In this document: positions 1 to 8,214 of the stretch, piece by piece
Layout: each line of letters starts with the position of its first letter
Numbering within the stretch: position 1 is the stretch's first letter
Assembly: GCA_012270065.1 (NCBI GenBank)
Contig: JAAXJB010000109.1
Location: 1 to 42,946 of the forward strand
Origin: Rubripirellula sp.
GTDB taxonomy: Bacteria > Planctomycetota > Planctomycetia > Pirellulales > Pirellulaceae
Direction of reading: 5' to 3'
DNA length: 42,946 nt
Position numbers and translations under genes: made by a program
The notes under the pieces: generated by a model
What the model was told of the DNA's origin: nothing
What the model saw: only the letters and a program-made list of their open reading frames with translations
Databases searched by the model: none

Positions 1-20
1 ACTTGTTCCAGAACATTGAA

Positions 21-52
21 AACCTCGTCCGCCAAGCGGACGAGGTTTTTTT
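21..52 (+). terminator. Rho-independent terminator
   Basis: A perfect 12-bp stem (21-32 pairing with 36-47) closes a 3-base loop and runs into a stretch of seven T residues (46-52) on the plus strand. This is a textbook intrinsic terminator for a rightward gene that ends left of the window. On the minus strand the hairpin is followed by only four T residues, so it may also weakly stop the leftward MFS gene ending at 149. Confidence 0.88.
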
Positions 53-148
53 ATGCAGTGAAGCAGGAGAACGGTCGCGGAAGCGTCCAGATGCGAAAAA
101 CAAAACGAATCAGACACAGATGGGCATGAGCAGATCCACTTGCAAATT

Positions 149-1390
149 TCACTGCGTCGGTACTGAAGAACTCGAACTCTTTCTTCCGTGAAAAAGAAAA
201 AATCCAGCGATGCCCGATGCGAGAGCTCCGACAAGAATTGGGTACTGGGGTGCAAGGCCCGCAAGAATCCCACCGCCAAAACACAGCAGAGCCGATCCGA
301 AAACCCGTACTGAATGAGCGACACCCAACATTCGTCCCTGACTTTCACCCGGTGCTGTGTCGGAAAGAAGACTGGACATGTTGGTCGTGCCAAGGGCCAT
401 GCAAGCACCAATCAACGGCAACAACAACCATAACCATAACCAATCTGCAGGCATCACCAACAGTACAAGCAGCAAAGAAAGGGAAACAGCACAACAGGTC
501 GTGATGCCACGAGGAGCCCAGTGTTTCCCGATTGGCTTGATCAATAACCACTGCGTGGCGACCATCGAGACACTTGTATAAGACATGAGCCATCCCACCT
601 GAGACGAAGTGAATTCCCACTGCTGCACGAAGTAAACAGGATTGAACTGGAATACGAAATCAATTCCCAGATAAAGAAAAAAATTAACAAGCAGTAGAGA
701 ACGAAATGAATGGAGTCGAAACGCTTCTCCCATTTCGCTGATTGCCCCCCAAATTCGAATCTGGTGACCTGCGTCAACCTGTTCGATTGAATCCTGGATC
801 CTTGAACTGGGGAAACGCCACAGAATCAAAAACAGACATACAACACAAATCAAAGCGGCAAAATAGAACGGCAACGGATAGGAGGCAAAGCTGAAGTACT
901 TTTTGTCGGCGAGATGTCCACCCAGGACCGGCGCAAAAACATAAGCCAGACTGCTGGCCATGTAGATCAGCCCAAAACGTTGTGACTTTTCTGCGCCGGT
1001 GGACCAATGGGCAACTTCCGCTTGTGCCATCACAAGCAGTACCCCTGCAAACCCGATGAAAAACTGGCCGGCGATGATTCCTCCTGCACTGCCATTGGAA
1101 ATCGACCAGGCAATTGCTCCATTGCCCATTGCGGTGACAGCCATTGCGACTGCGAGCACATGTTTTCTTCCGAAACGATCTGATAGTTGGCCGAGCACAG
1201 GTGAACCGACAAACTCACCTAAACGCATCATCGACATGGCGAGACCGAGAAGAAACGCACGGGTTGCACTCGTGGTACCCGCAGGCAGCACGCCGTGTTC
1301 AGACGGATGCAAAAACATGGGTGATAGAACCGGCGAAACCAGTGCACTTGCGAAAAAACCGAGAAACACAACGACATAGATTAGAAACAT
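149..1390 (-). CDS. MFS transporter, drug/metabolite efflux type
   Basis: The 413-residue product is a polytopic inner-membrane protein with about twelve hydrophobic segments, the usual length for the major facilitator superfamily. The loop between segments 2 and 3 carries the family motif A as GQLSDRFGRK (about residues 60-75). A hydrophilic loop around residues 195-220 separates the two halves. Such proteins move small molecules by proton-coupled antiport; the TetA/drug:H+ antiporter branch fits best, but the substrate cannot be read from sequence. The ATG at 1388-1390 opens directly into the first membrane segment and has no clear Shine-Dalgarno. The gene stands alone, is divergent from the DUF1549 gene, and faces the terminator at 21-52. 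Family assignment is secure; substrate is unknown. Confidence 0.9.
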   Translation of the reverse strand: MFLIYVVVFLGFFASALVSPVLSPMFLHPSEHGVLPAGTTSATRAFLLGLAMSMMRLGEFVGSPVLGQLSDRFGRKHVLAVAMAVTAMGNGAIAWSISNGSAGGIIAGQFFIGFAGVLLVMAQAEVAHWSTGAEKSQRFGLIYMASSLAYVFAPVLGGHLADKKYFSFASYPLPFYFAALICVVCLFLILWRFPSSRIQDSIEQVDAGHQIRIWGAISEMGEAFRLHSFRSLLLVNFFLYLGIDFVFQFNPVYFVQQWEFTSSQVGWLMSYTSVSMVATQWLLIKPIGKHWAPRGITTCCAVSLSLLLVLLVMPADWLWLWLLLPLIGACMALGTTNMSSLLSDTAPGESQGRMLGVAHSVRVFGSALLCFGGGILAGLAPQYPILVGALASGIAGFFLFHGRKSSSSSVPTQ

Positions 1391-1980
1391 CGAAACGCAG
1401 TTCCGGACGCAAAGCGGTAAACCTGGCCGTCAAAAATGAATGACTTGCCGGAATGAAGCTCGAAGCGGGCAAACATGAATTTTCTTGCCGAACCGCATCC
1501 CATTTCCTGCACGGACACCTGCAGGCCGTACGAACGGGAACGCCCGCCGAACCCAGACTCGGCATCACAGCATTTCCGGTCATCTCATTTGCAATGATTA
1601 TAGCGATCGTAACGACAAGGGTCATCGCGATGCAGGATGTCGACTGTCCAGATGAAAATCAGCAGCTAAGCAGGCACAGACGCGTCTGCCCCTCTGCGCG
1701 ATTCGCAAAAAAGTGGAAGCAACAGCTAGCGATCAGTCGGGAACAGCGGCTAATTCGATCCGGCCCCGTATGTTCTGATCTCCAATGGGTTTATCGCAAT
1801 TCAGGCCAACTGCTACTGGGATCCCGTGACCATTGCAGTCATAAAAAACTGCTTTGCCTGTGCGATCCCTGCAACAATCCGGACTTACTCAGGACTTAAG
1901 CTTTGACTTTGGCTGATGGTGAGCTAAGTACACGTGGGCGGACTCCAACCATTCAACTCCCGTCACGATTTGTGCTCGCG
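1391..1980. other. Divergent intergenic region, no convincing gene
   Basis: This 590-bp gap separates the leftward MFS gene from the rightward DUF1549 gene and should hold both promoters. An open frame at 1453-1899 (148 codons) gives a product with no recognisable domain and a composition unlike its neighbours, so I do not call it. A 12-bp perfect palindrome lies at 1677-1688, but palindromes of that length are expected by chance. No promoter stands out on either strand. Confidence 0.5.
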
Positions 1981-4380
1981 ATGACCTCTCCCTCATACAA
2001 AACGATCCGGCGTTCGATCATTTTTGTGGGCTTGGTCTCGACACTGGTTGTCGTCAGTCATCTGATTTTGAATTTACACGCAAGCGGGTTCCAGACGAGT
2101 CTGGATGCAGTTGTGGAATTGAAGCGTGATGCTGTAGCCCAGAGACCCTATCTTGAACGGCTTGATGAAGCTGCAAAGCGTGATCGTGAAATCCTTGCGG
2201 AAACTGAACGATGGAAAGCACTGATCGAAAGAACAACGGCGGAGATGTTCAACGGCGATATGACGGTCCCTGTGGCGCCAGTTTTTGCTGGTGATTTTCC
2301 CGCACGTGATCACGGTCATTGGGCCTATCAATCCCTGAAAAGGCCAGCGATCCCACCATCAGACCACCCACACGTTCGCAACCCCATCGACTGTTTCGTT
2401 GAGGCCAAGTTGCAAACGGCCGGGGCATCACTTGGCACGCCAGCAGACGGCCGTTCTCTGATGCGTCGGCTTTACCTGTCGATCACTGGATTTCTTCCCA
2501 CAGAATCCGATCTCGCCGGCAGCTCCACAATGTCGCCCGACGAAGTGGACAGGCTTGTTGAACGCCTACTCGAAAGCCCTCAGTTTGGCGAACACTGGGC
2601 ACAGTATTGGCTCGATCTTGCACGATACGCGGACAGCAATGGTTATGAAGAAGACGAGGCTCGCCCCCAGGCCTATGTCTACCGGGACTTCGTGATTTGG
2701 GCATTGAACCGGAATCTGCCTTGGGACAAGTTCATACGCTGGCAAATCGCGGGTGATGAACTGCAATACCGAAACCCCATGGCTGTCGCTGCAACTGGTT
2801 TCCTGACCGCCGCGCCTTACAACACCTTCATGCCACAGGAATCGGAAAGATTCGACGAACTGGATGACATCGTATCGACAGTCAGCAGCGCTATGCTAGG
2901 CACGAGTGTGGGTTGTGCTCGCTGTCACGACCATCCTTACGACGACATTGCCATCGACGAATACTATTCGCTCATTTCCATTTTCAAAAACACTATTCGC
3001 GAAAGTGGCTATCTCGACAAAATCGCGGGTGAACCGTTTCGTGAAGTTGATCAATGGAAAGAGGAGGTTCGACAGATTCTGCTCGATGGCGCCCGCGATG
3101 AAAACATCGAGGAACTCGATATCTCCGACGAAGAAAAAGCAATTCTTCGACTTCCATTGGATCCCAATAACCAAGAGCAATTGAAGCTGCTTTCGATGTG
3201 CGAGAGATGTCTGATGGTGGATGACTCGTACATTGATGAAGACTCGGAACCTCGCGACTGTGACCGTGAACGATACGAGCTTCTGGTTGAAAAAATCGAA
3301 GCTGCCGAAGAGGAACTGCCGACTCCCCCACTACGCGGGCTTGGGCTCACGGGAAGTGAAGCAACTACCCACCCCGTCTTGTGGGGCGGTTCATTGCAAC
3401 AACCGGGTGAACACGTCGGTCCACGCTTTCCTGCTTCCTTGGCCACTGCTGAAAGTCGTGAGCTCCACCACCAATGGCAGCGTTGGGATCCCGAGTCCCA
3501 CCATCCCGATCTCAAGACTTCAAGACCACGTTCGGCTTTCGCCCATTGGATAACGGATCTCAATGCTGGCGCAGGCTCGCTTGTGGCGCGTGTGGCCGTC
3601 AATCGTGTCTGGCTGCACTATTTCGGCACGGGAATCGTCGACACACCAAGTGACTTCGGTCGTGAGGGAGCCACTCCCAGTCACCCGGAACTTCTGGAGT
3701 GGCTGGCATGCGAACTCGTCGATAGTGGCTGGAACATCCGGCATATCCATCGCCTGATTACGACCAGTGCGACCTACAGGCAAGAAGCCTGTCAAGAAGA
3801 CTCACTGGCCAGAAACCTGTTCCATCGCTGGCAGCCGCAACGCATGTCAGCGGAGATGTTTCGTGATTCGTTATTGCAACTGAGCGGCTTATACAACCAA
3901 CGGATGTACGGCCCCGCGTTCCACCCTCCGATTCCGAAAGCTGCCATCCTGAATCGCATTGAAGACGACCCTGATGAAACATGGCCAACGGTAGTGGTTG
4001 ATCGCCCTGAGATTTACCGCCGCAGCATTTACATCATGAAGAAACGCACGAATCCATTGCCGTTTCTTCAATTGTTTGATTCACCCGGCGGGCTCATTTC
4101 ATGTCCCCAGCGGCGTGACACCACCGTGCCAACCCAAGCCCTCGCACTCTGGAATGATCGCGTGATCAGAATGCAGGCACACCAGATTGCGGCTCGCGCG
4201 TTTGCGGACAGCAAGTATCAAGCGGACGAAACCATCCAGCGATTATTCCTGCGTCTTCTCGGACGGAAAGCTGACTCGCAGGAAGTCAAACGCCTTGAAG
4301 AATTCCTGAATCAGGGAAATGAATTTGGCGATCTGGCTCATGTGATCCTGATGAGCAATGAATTCTGGTACTTCAACTGA
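1981..4380 (+). CDS. DUF1549/DUF1553 (PSCyt2-PSD1) planctomycete protein, membrane-anchored
   Basis: The product (799 residues from this ATG) has one N-terminal membrane segment at about residues 10-32, then a PSCyt2 (DUF1549) domain and a PSD1 (DUF1553) domain. PSCyt2 carries the cytochrome-like motif CARCH (C312, C315, H316). The PSD1 part contains the usual AVNRVWLHYFG and TPSDFG motifs and ends in a MSNEFWYFN-type tail. The N-terminal PSCyt1 domain found in the homologue at 29057 is missing; the membrane segment stands in its place. A small acidic region with a CERC pair lies near residues 400-425. The frame can be opened from a TTG at 1903, but the ATG at 1981 gives the better anchor. 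These proteins are nearly always encoded next to DUF1501, as here (45-bp gap). They are thought to act outside the cytoplasm in breakdown of complex organic matter; biochemical function is unproven. Confidence 0.9.
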   Translation: MTSPSYKTIRRSIIFVGLVSTLVVVSHLILNLHASGFQTSLDAVVELKRDAVAQRPYLERLDEAAKRDREILAETERWKALIERTTAEMFNGDMTVPVAPVFAGDFPARDHGHWAYQSLKRPAIPPSDHPHVRNPIDCFVEAKLQTAGASLGTPADGRSLMRRLYLSITGFLPTESDLAGSSTMSPDEVDRLVERLLESPQFGEHWAQYWLDLARYADSNGYEEDEARPQAYVYRDFVIWALNRNLPWDKFIRWQIAGDELQYRNPMAVAATGFLTAAPYNTFMPQESERFDELDDIVSTVSSAMLGTSVGCARCHDHPYDDIAIDEYYSLISIFKNTIRESGYLDKIAGEPFREVDQWKEEVRQILLDGARDENIEELDISDEEKAILRLPLDPNNQEQLKLLSMCERCLMVDDSYIDEDSEPRDCDRERYELLVEKIEAAEEELPTPPLRGLGLTGSEATTHPVLWGGSLQQPGEHVGPRFPASLATAESRELHHQWQRWDPESHHPDLKTSRPRSAFAHWITDLNAGAGSLVARVAVNRVWLHYFGTGIVDTPSDFGREGATPSHPELLEWLACELVDSGWNIRHIHRLITTSATYRQEACQEDSLARNLFHRWQPQRMSAEMFRDSLLQLSGLYNQRMYGPAFHPPIPKAAILNRIEDDPDETWPTVVVDRPEIYRRSIYIMKKRTNPLPFLQLFDSPGGLISCPQRRDTTVPTQALALWNDRVIRMQAHQIAARAFADSKYQADETIQRLFLRLLGRKADSQEVKRLEEFLNQGNEFGDLAHVILMSNEFWYFN

Positions 4381-4425
4381 CCCTCTGACTTTCTTCGGAT
4401 TCCTTCGAACTCACTCTGATCTACC

Positions 4426-5802
4426 ATGTTCACACGTCGAGATTTATTGTCACGCGCCGGAGGGGGCATGGGTATGCTTGCCTTGTCGTCCTTGCTCGGT
4501 AGTGAAAGCGAACATGCTTCCGCTTCGCCCGTGGTTCATCGGCCAACACGCAAGGCCAAGTCGGTGATCTGGCTGTTCATGAATGGCGGTCCATCGGGCA
4601 TTGATCTTTTCGACCCGAAACCACTGCTGACGAAGATGGACGGAGAGCCTTTCCCAGGTAAACTTCGCACACTGTTTCCCTATCCCGGAAACATCATGAA
4701 GTCACCGTTCAAATTCAAACAGCATGGTCAGTCCGGGAAACACGTATCGGATGTCTTCCCACATGTTGCAAAACATGTTGATGACATCACCTTCCTCAAT
4801 GCGTGCGTTTCCAATGAGCAGAATCATGTCCCTGCCTGTTATGTTGTGAACACTGGCAGACAACAGGTGGGTGCCCCCAACGTTGGCTCATGGGCGACTT
4901 ATGGTCTGGCCAATGAGAACCGTGATCTTCCCGACTACGTCGTGATGTATGATCATCGGGCCGCACCCGAAGGTGGCGCTAATCTATGGAGTTCCGGTTT
5001 TTTGCCGGGGGAGTTTCAGGGGACTCTTTTCCGGTCAGGAAAAAAACCCATCCTGCACCTGGATCGTCCACGTGGATTGAAGGCCTCAACGCAAAAGTCC
5101 CAGTTGGAACTGCTCAACTGGCTCAACAGACGTTCTGCCGATCGCTATCCGGGTGCAACCCAGGTTGAGGCACGTACCAAGTCATTCGAGATGGCCTATC
5201 AAATGCAGTCGTCTGTTCCAGATCTTGCCGATCTATCTGATGAAACAGCGGCGACTCACGAGTTGTACGGCTTGAACGATCCGGACTGCAAGTATTTTGG
5301 AGCACAATGCCTGCTGGCAAGACGCATGGTGGAAAGGGAAGTACCCTTCATCCAGATCTATCACGGCGGCTACGAGAACAATTGGGATCAACACGGTGAT
5401 CTGGAAGGCGGCCACAGGGATAACTGCTATGAAACTGACCAGCCTATCGCGGGATTGCTGACTGATCTGAAACAAAGAGGCCTGCTTGATTCCACTCTCG
5501 TGATCTGGGGTGGAGAGTTTGGAAGAGCCCCCGTTTCACAGGACAATGATGGTCGTGACCATAATCCATACGGCTTCACGATGTGGATGGCCGGCGGTGG
5601 AGTAAAACACGGCTACAGTCATGGTGAGACCGATGAGTTCGGCTACCTTCCTGTTCAGGGTGCCGTCACCATGCCCGACCTTCACGCAACGATTCTCCAC
5701 CTGATGGGAATCAACGAAGAAGAACTCACCTATCAGTTCGGTGGTCGGGAACAGACGCCTACCAATGGTCTGGGCCACGTGGTGCATGACGTAATTGCTT
5801 GA
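4426..5802 (+). CDS. DUF1501 family protein, Tat-exported
   Basis: The 458-residue protein starts with a twin-arginine signal (TRRDLLSRAGGG, residues 3-14, then a short hydrophobic stretch), so it is likely exported folded. The rest is a DUF1501 domain, distantly related to the alkaline phosphatase/sulfatase fold. Typical blocks are FMNGGPSGIDLFDPKP near the start and GGEFGRAP, GRDHNP and FTMWMAGGGVKHG in the C-terminal third, whose Asp/His residues could bind metal. It follows the DUF1549 gene by 45 bp on the same strand and is almost certainly its operon partner. Enzymatic activity is not established for the family. Confidence 0.92.
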   Translation: MFTRRDLLSRAGGGMGMLALSSLLGSESEHASASPVVHRPTRKAKSVIWLFMNGGPSGIDLFDPKPLLTKMDGEPFPGKLRTLFPYPGNIMKSPFKFKQHGQSGKHVSDVFPHVAKHVDDITFLNACVSNEQNHVPACYVVNTGRQQVGAPNVGSWATYGLANENRDLPDYVVMYDHRAAPEGGANLWSSGFLPGEFQGTLFRSGKKPILHLDRPRGLKASTQKSQLELLNWLNRRSADRYPGATQVEARTKSFEMAYQMQSSVPDLADLSDETAATHELYGLNDPDCKYFGAQCLLARRMVEREVPFIQIYHGGYENNWDQHGDLEGGHRDNCYETDQPIAGLLTDLKQRGLLDSTLVIWGGEFGRAPVSQDNDGRDHNPYGFTMWMAGGGVKHGYSHGETDEFGYLPVQGAVTMPDLHATILHLMGINEEELTYQFGGREQTPTNGLGHVVHDVIA

Positions 5803-6007
5803 TACCCGGAAATTCACCTGACATCTCACGCAGCCCGAATGATCGTTACAACCGGAAAAAGCATGACTGCCTGCGAAAAACTGTCTGTTTAACACAACAT
5901 TTTTTTCAGCGCTGGATGGAACTGACATACCTTTTCTTTGGGCAGGTAGGTACGGGGCTTCAGTAAATCAACTCATCAACAGAAACAGATAATTCGAGAC
6001 CTGTAAC

Positions 6008-6628
6008 ATGACCGTCCTTCTTCGAAAAAGACTCCAACGCCGTGGTGGTGCCATGGTGGAAATGGCAGTCATCATTCCAGTTCTCGTGGTATTTCTGCTC
6101 GGCAGTGTCGAAATCGGTCGCGCTGTGATGGTCAAACATGTTCTGGAAGAAGCCGCCAGAGCCGGTTGCCGCGTCGCCGTGGCGGAATACAGCAACAAGG
6201 CCGACGTGTTGGAAATCGTGAACTCCGCAATGGATATGGCGAACCTTGATGGTTACACGGTCACAGTTTCCCCAGACCCTCCCACTGAGTTGGGACCATT
6301 TGAGACCGTGACGGTGAACGTCAGCGTCCCCTACACCGATGTCTCTTGGTTTGCGCCAAGCTTCATGACCGACAAGACCCTGACTGGGGTTTGCGTCATG
6401 CCCGCTGAATCCGAAGGTGATGAAGGCCCCGGTCCCAGCGGCAAGAAGAACAAGAAGAACAAATCGAAGAGCAAGTCCGGGAAAGACGGCAAGGACGGAA
6501 AAGACGGAAAAGACGGAAAGGGCTCGAAGAAAAACAAGAAGAGCAAGAAGAGCGGCAAGGACGGAAAAGGCGGAAAGGGAGGAAAAGACGGAAAGGGCGG
6601 TAAAGGCGGCAAAGGCGGTAAAGGGTAA
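6008..6628 (+). CDS. TadE-like pseudopilin with collagen-like Gly-Lys-rich tail
   Basis: Residues 1-60 match TadE-like proteins: a basic start, the GAMVEMAVIIPVLVVFLLG segment with the conserved glutamate, then EIGRAV and a helix rich in Ala and Glu. TadE-like proteins are minor pseudopilins of the Tad/Flp secretion system. The globular part ends near residue 130 after a single VCV cysteine. The last 62 residues (145-206) are wholly hydrophilic Lys, Gly, Asp, Ser and Asn. They include two runs of Gly-X-Y triplets: five at 158-172 and eight at 183-206, split by a Lys/Asn/Ser segment. Such a tail is not a usual part of TadE. The gene is followed closely by a TadG-like gene, a normal pairing, but no tadA, tadB, tadC or flp gene is in the window. 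Confidence 0.85.
   Translation: MTVLLRKRLQRRGGAMVEMAVIIPVLVVFLLGSVEIGRAVMVKHVLEEAARAGCRVAVAEYSNKADVLEIVNSAMDMANLDGYTVTVSPDPPTELGPFETVTVNVSVPYTDVSWFAPSFMTDKTLTGVCVMPAESEGDEGPGPSGKKNKKNKSKSKSGKDGKDGKDGKDGKGSKKNKKSKKSGKDGKGGKGGKDGKGGKGGKGGKG
6479..6625 (+). repeat. 9-bp codon repeats encoding Gly-X-Y triplets
   Basis: Two blocks of near-repeated 9-base units (6479-6523 and 6554-6625) encode Gly-Lys-Asp and Gly-Lys-Gly triplets inside the TadE-like gene. Synonymous changes (gga/ggc/ggt, aag/aaa) show that the repeats have diverged at the DNA level while the amino acid pattern was kept. Units like this can grow or shrink by replication slippage without breaking the frame. Confidence 0.85.
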
Positions 6629-6687
6629 TCAACTCTCGACAGCAAGAACCTTACCCCCACCACTCTCACTGCGTGACAGGACCAATG

Positions 6688-7239
6688 ATGAGAGAAAACG
6701 CGATAGACAACAGCAATCTCCAACGGCGACGATCCGCCAAACGTCGCCGTAAAGGCGCTATCATTGCCTTGATTCCTGTGCTCGTTCTCGCTCTTGCCGG
6801 GATCTGCGTGTTGATGATTGATCTTGGCCACATCACGGCAGTGAAGAGCGATGCTCAAAATGCTGCGGACGCAGCAACTCTGGCTGGCGCACTTCAACTA
6901 CGAATGCAACGAAAGCCAGGTGGAACCTGGAATATCTCCGAAATCAAGAATCGCGCGCGTGACTTCTCGGCAGCGAACTTGGGCGAGACGTCCACTTTGA
7001 AGTACGGAGATATCAAGATTGGTCGCTGGAACGCAAACACCAAGAATTTCACAAACGGCGGATCTTTTTCATCACGAAACGCTGTCCAAGCCACAGTGAA
7101 GTGCGACTGCGATTTGTTCTTTGCTCACGTTTTTGGCTCTTCGATTTCGAAGGTCGAAGCTGTCTCCATCGGCGCTTTCGATGTCAGCCAGAACGAGGAT
7201 GGAGATGATGTTTTCTCCATTCCGTATGTGGTCAACTGA
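6688..7239 (+). CDS. TadG-like pilus-assembly protein, possibly truncated
   Basis: A very basic start (RRRSAKRRRKGA) leads into one membrane segment (GAIIALIPVLVLALAGICVLMIDLG split around residues 22-46), followed by the alanine-rich block DAQNAADAATLAGALQLR. This is the hallmark of TadG/TadE-like (Tad N-terminal, DUF2134-type) proteins. The region after it resembles the domain of planctomycete TadG-like proteins, with a KCDCDLFFAHVFG block. I chose the ATG at 6688 because AGGA (6678-6681) sits six bases before it; a GTG at 6673 and an ATG at 6685 are in frame. At 183 residues it is short for the group. The following frame fragments suggest that a stop and frameshifts removed a C-terminal part. 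Confidence 0.72.
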   Translation: MRENAIDNSNLQRRRSAKRRRKGAIIALIPVLVLALAGICVLMIDLGHITAVKSDAQNAADAATLAGALQLRMQRKPGGTWNISEIKNRARDFSAANLGETSTLKYGDIKIGRWNANTKNFTNGGSFSSRNAVQATVKCDCDLFFAHVFGSSISKVEAVSIGAFDVSQNEDGDDVFSIPYVVN

Positions 7240-7862
7240 GCAGTGTTTGCGGGGGTGGGGCTTGGCATATACATCAATGCTTCAATCTCAATTGCTGATG
7301 GATTCCATCACGCCGGCCAGAAGCAGTCAGGTTTGGTGAACTGCACAACGAATGGAAATACACACCATCAGGAATCACTGATATTCTGGGCCGTCCTGGT
7401 GCCACGGCAGATTCCACTGAAGGAATCAAATCGCGACTCTCCGCGACCATGAGTCACTCATTGCGGGAAAGTCTTCTGAGACTTTTTGTGGTTCAACAAC
7501 CAACGAGCACTGGACTTCTGAAAGGCAAATTGCAGGAACGCGTCTTGTATTCATGAGTCCGTATGGGACTCGTGCAGATTGAAGAAGGTGAGATTGATCG
7601 ACCGACGGCAAACCTTTTGCCTTGATGTGATGGAAAGACCATTTACGGCGCATTGCTCAGCGAACTGGCAACCAGCAATCAATGCAGCGGAACGAAAATC
7701 GCTCCCGTCTATTTCGATGTTCTTCGACGTTTGCTACGGCGTGGATTTTTTTGCAGAGCCAACCAGGGCGCCTTCCCCGATCAACGCCGTCCATTCATGC
7801 TCACCATCGCCGGCTGCCAACTCTCATCCAGTCTCGAACTCAATCAACTGATGGCGGACTGA
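7240..7862 (+). pseudogene. Probable decayed C-terminal part of the TadG-like gene
   Basis: Directly after the TadG-like stop, the same frame stays open (7240-7452) and reads AGVGLGIYINASISI and similar beta-rich text. A second frame (7299-7556) gives EWKYTPSGITDILGRPGATA, and a third (7626-7862) gives DGKTIYGALLSELATSNQ. Each looks like real protein but breaks off, as expected for a gene hit by a stop and frameshifts. The first two resemble, in my memory of the family, the right-handed repeat region seen after the Tad domain in some planctomycete TadG-like proteins. Sequencing indels would give the same picture. The remainder to 8115 has no recognisable gene; an open frame at 7682-8110 has an unlikely composition. 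Confidence 0.35.
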
Positions 7863-8115
7863 AACGCGAGATCGATTACGCGTCAGATTTTGTAAACAGA
7901 CATGACATGCGTAGCCCCAACCTCAACTGCGCGCTCACCGGCATTCCCTGTCACAGTGATGCGATCAGGTTACAGCAGCTGTGCCGGTTATCCATGATGC
8001 AACCGGGCATGTCTGGGTCAAGTGATCATGACGCTGAATCCTACATGACGATGACTCTGGATCATGCGCGCTGCAAGGTGACACATCAGTGGACATTCAC
8101 TGCTAAATAACCGTT

Positions 8116-8142
8116 TTCACCTAGGGGCGTGTCCCCGGTGAA
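8116..8142 (+). promoter_or_regulatory. Stable hairpin in the leader of the giant surface-protein gene
   Basis: The arms ttcacc (8116-8121) and ggtgaa (8137-8142) pair perfectly. Inside them gggg (8124-8127) pairs with cccc (8133-8136) around a 5-base loop, with a two-base bulge at 8122-8123. There is no T run on either strand, so it is not a standard terminator. It lies 72 bp before the preferred ATG of the 2252-residue gene and may be a leader structure or a protein-binding site. It does not match the c-di-GMP riboswitch consensus that I know. Confidence 0.4.
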
Positions 8143-8214
8143 CTAGTCTTGTACGTACGGGGCAGTGCATTGTTGCTTTAAACGAATGTGCAAGGCTTGA
8201 ACACCAAAGCTGCC

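Noticed and set aside
1677-1688. Perfect 12-bp palindrome as an operator
   Set aside because: Several 12-bp palindromes are expected by chance in 43 kb, and nothing else supports a regulator site.
1453-1899. 148-codon open frame between the MFS and DUF1549 genes
   Set aside because: No recognisable domain, many Cys/His/Arg residues unlike the neighbours, and no ribosome-binding site; likely a chance frame in a promoter region.
7682-8110. 142-codon open frame downstream of the TadG-like gene
   Set aside because: It starts inside the decayed stretch and its product has no family-like pattern.
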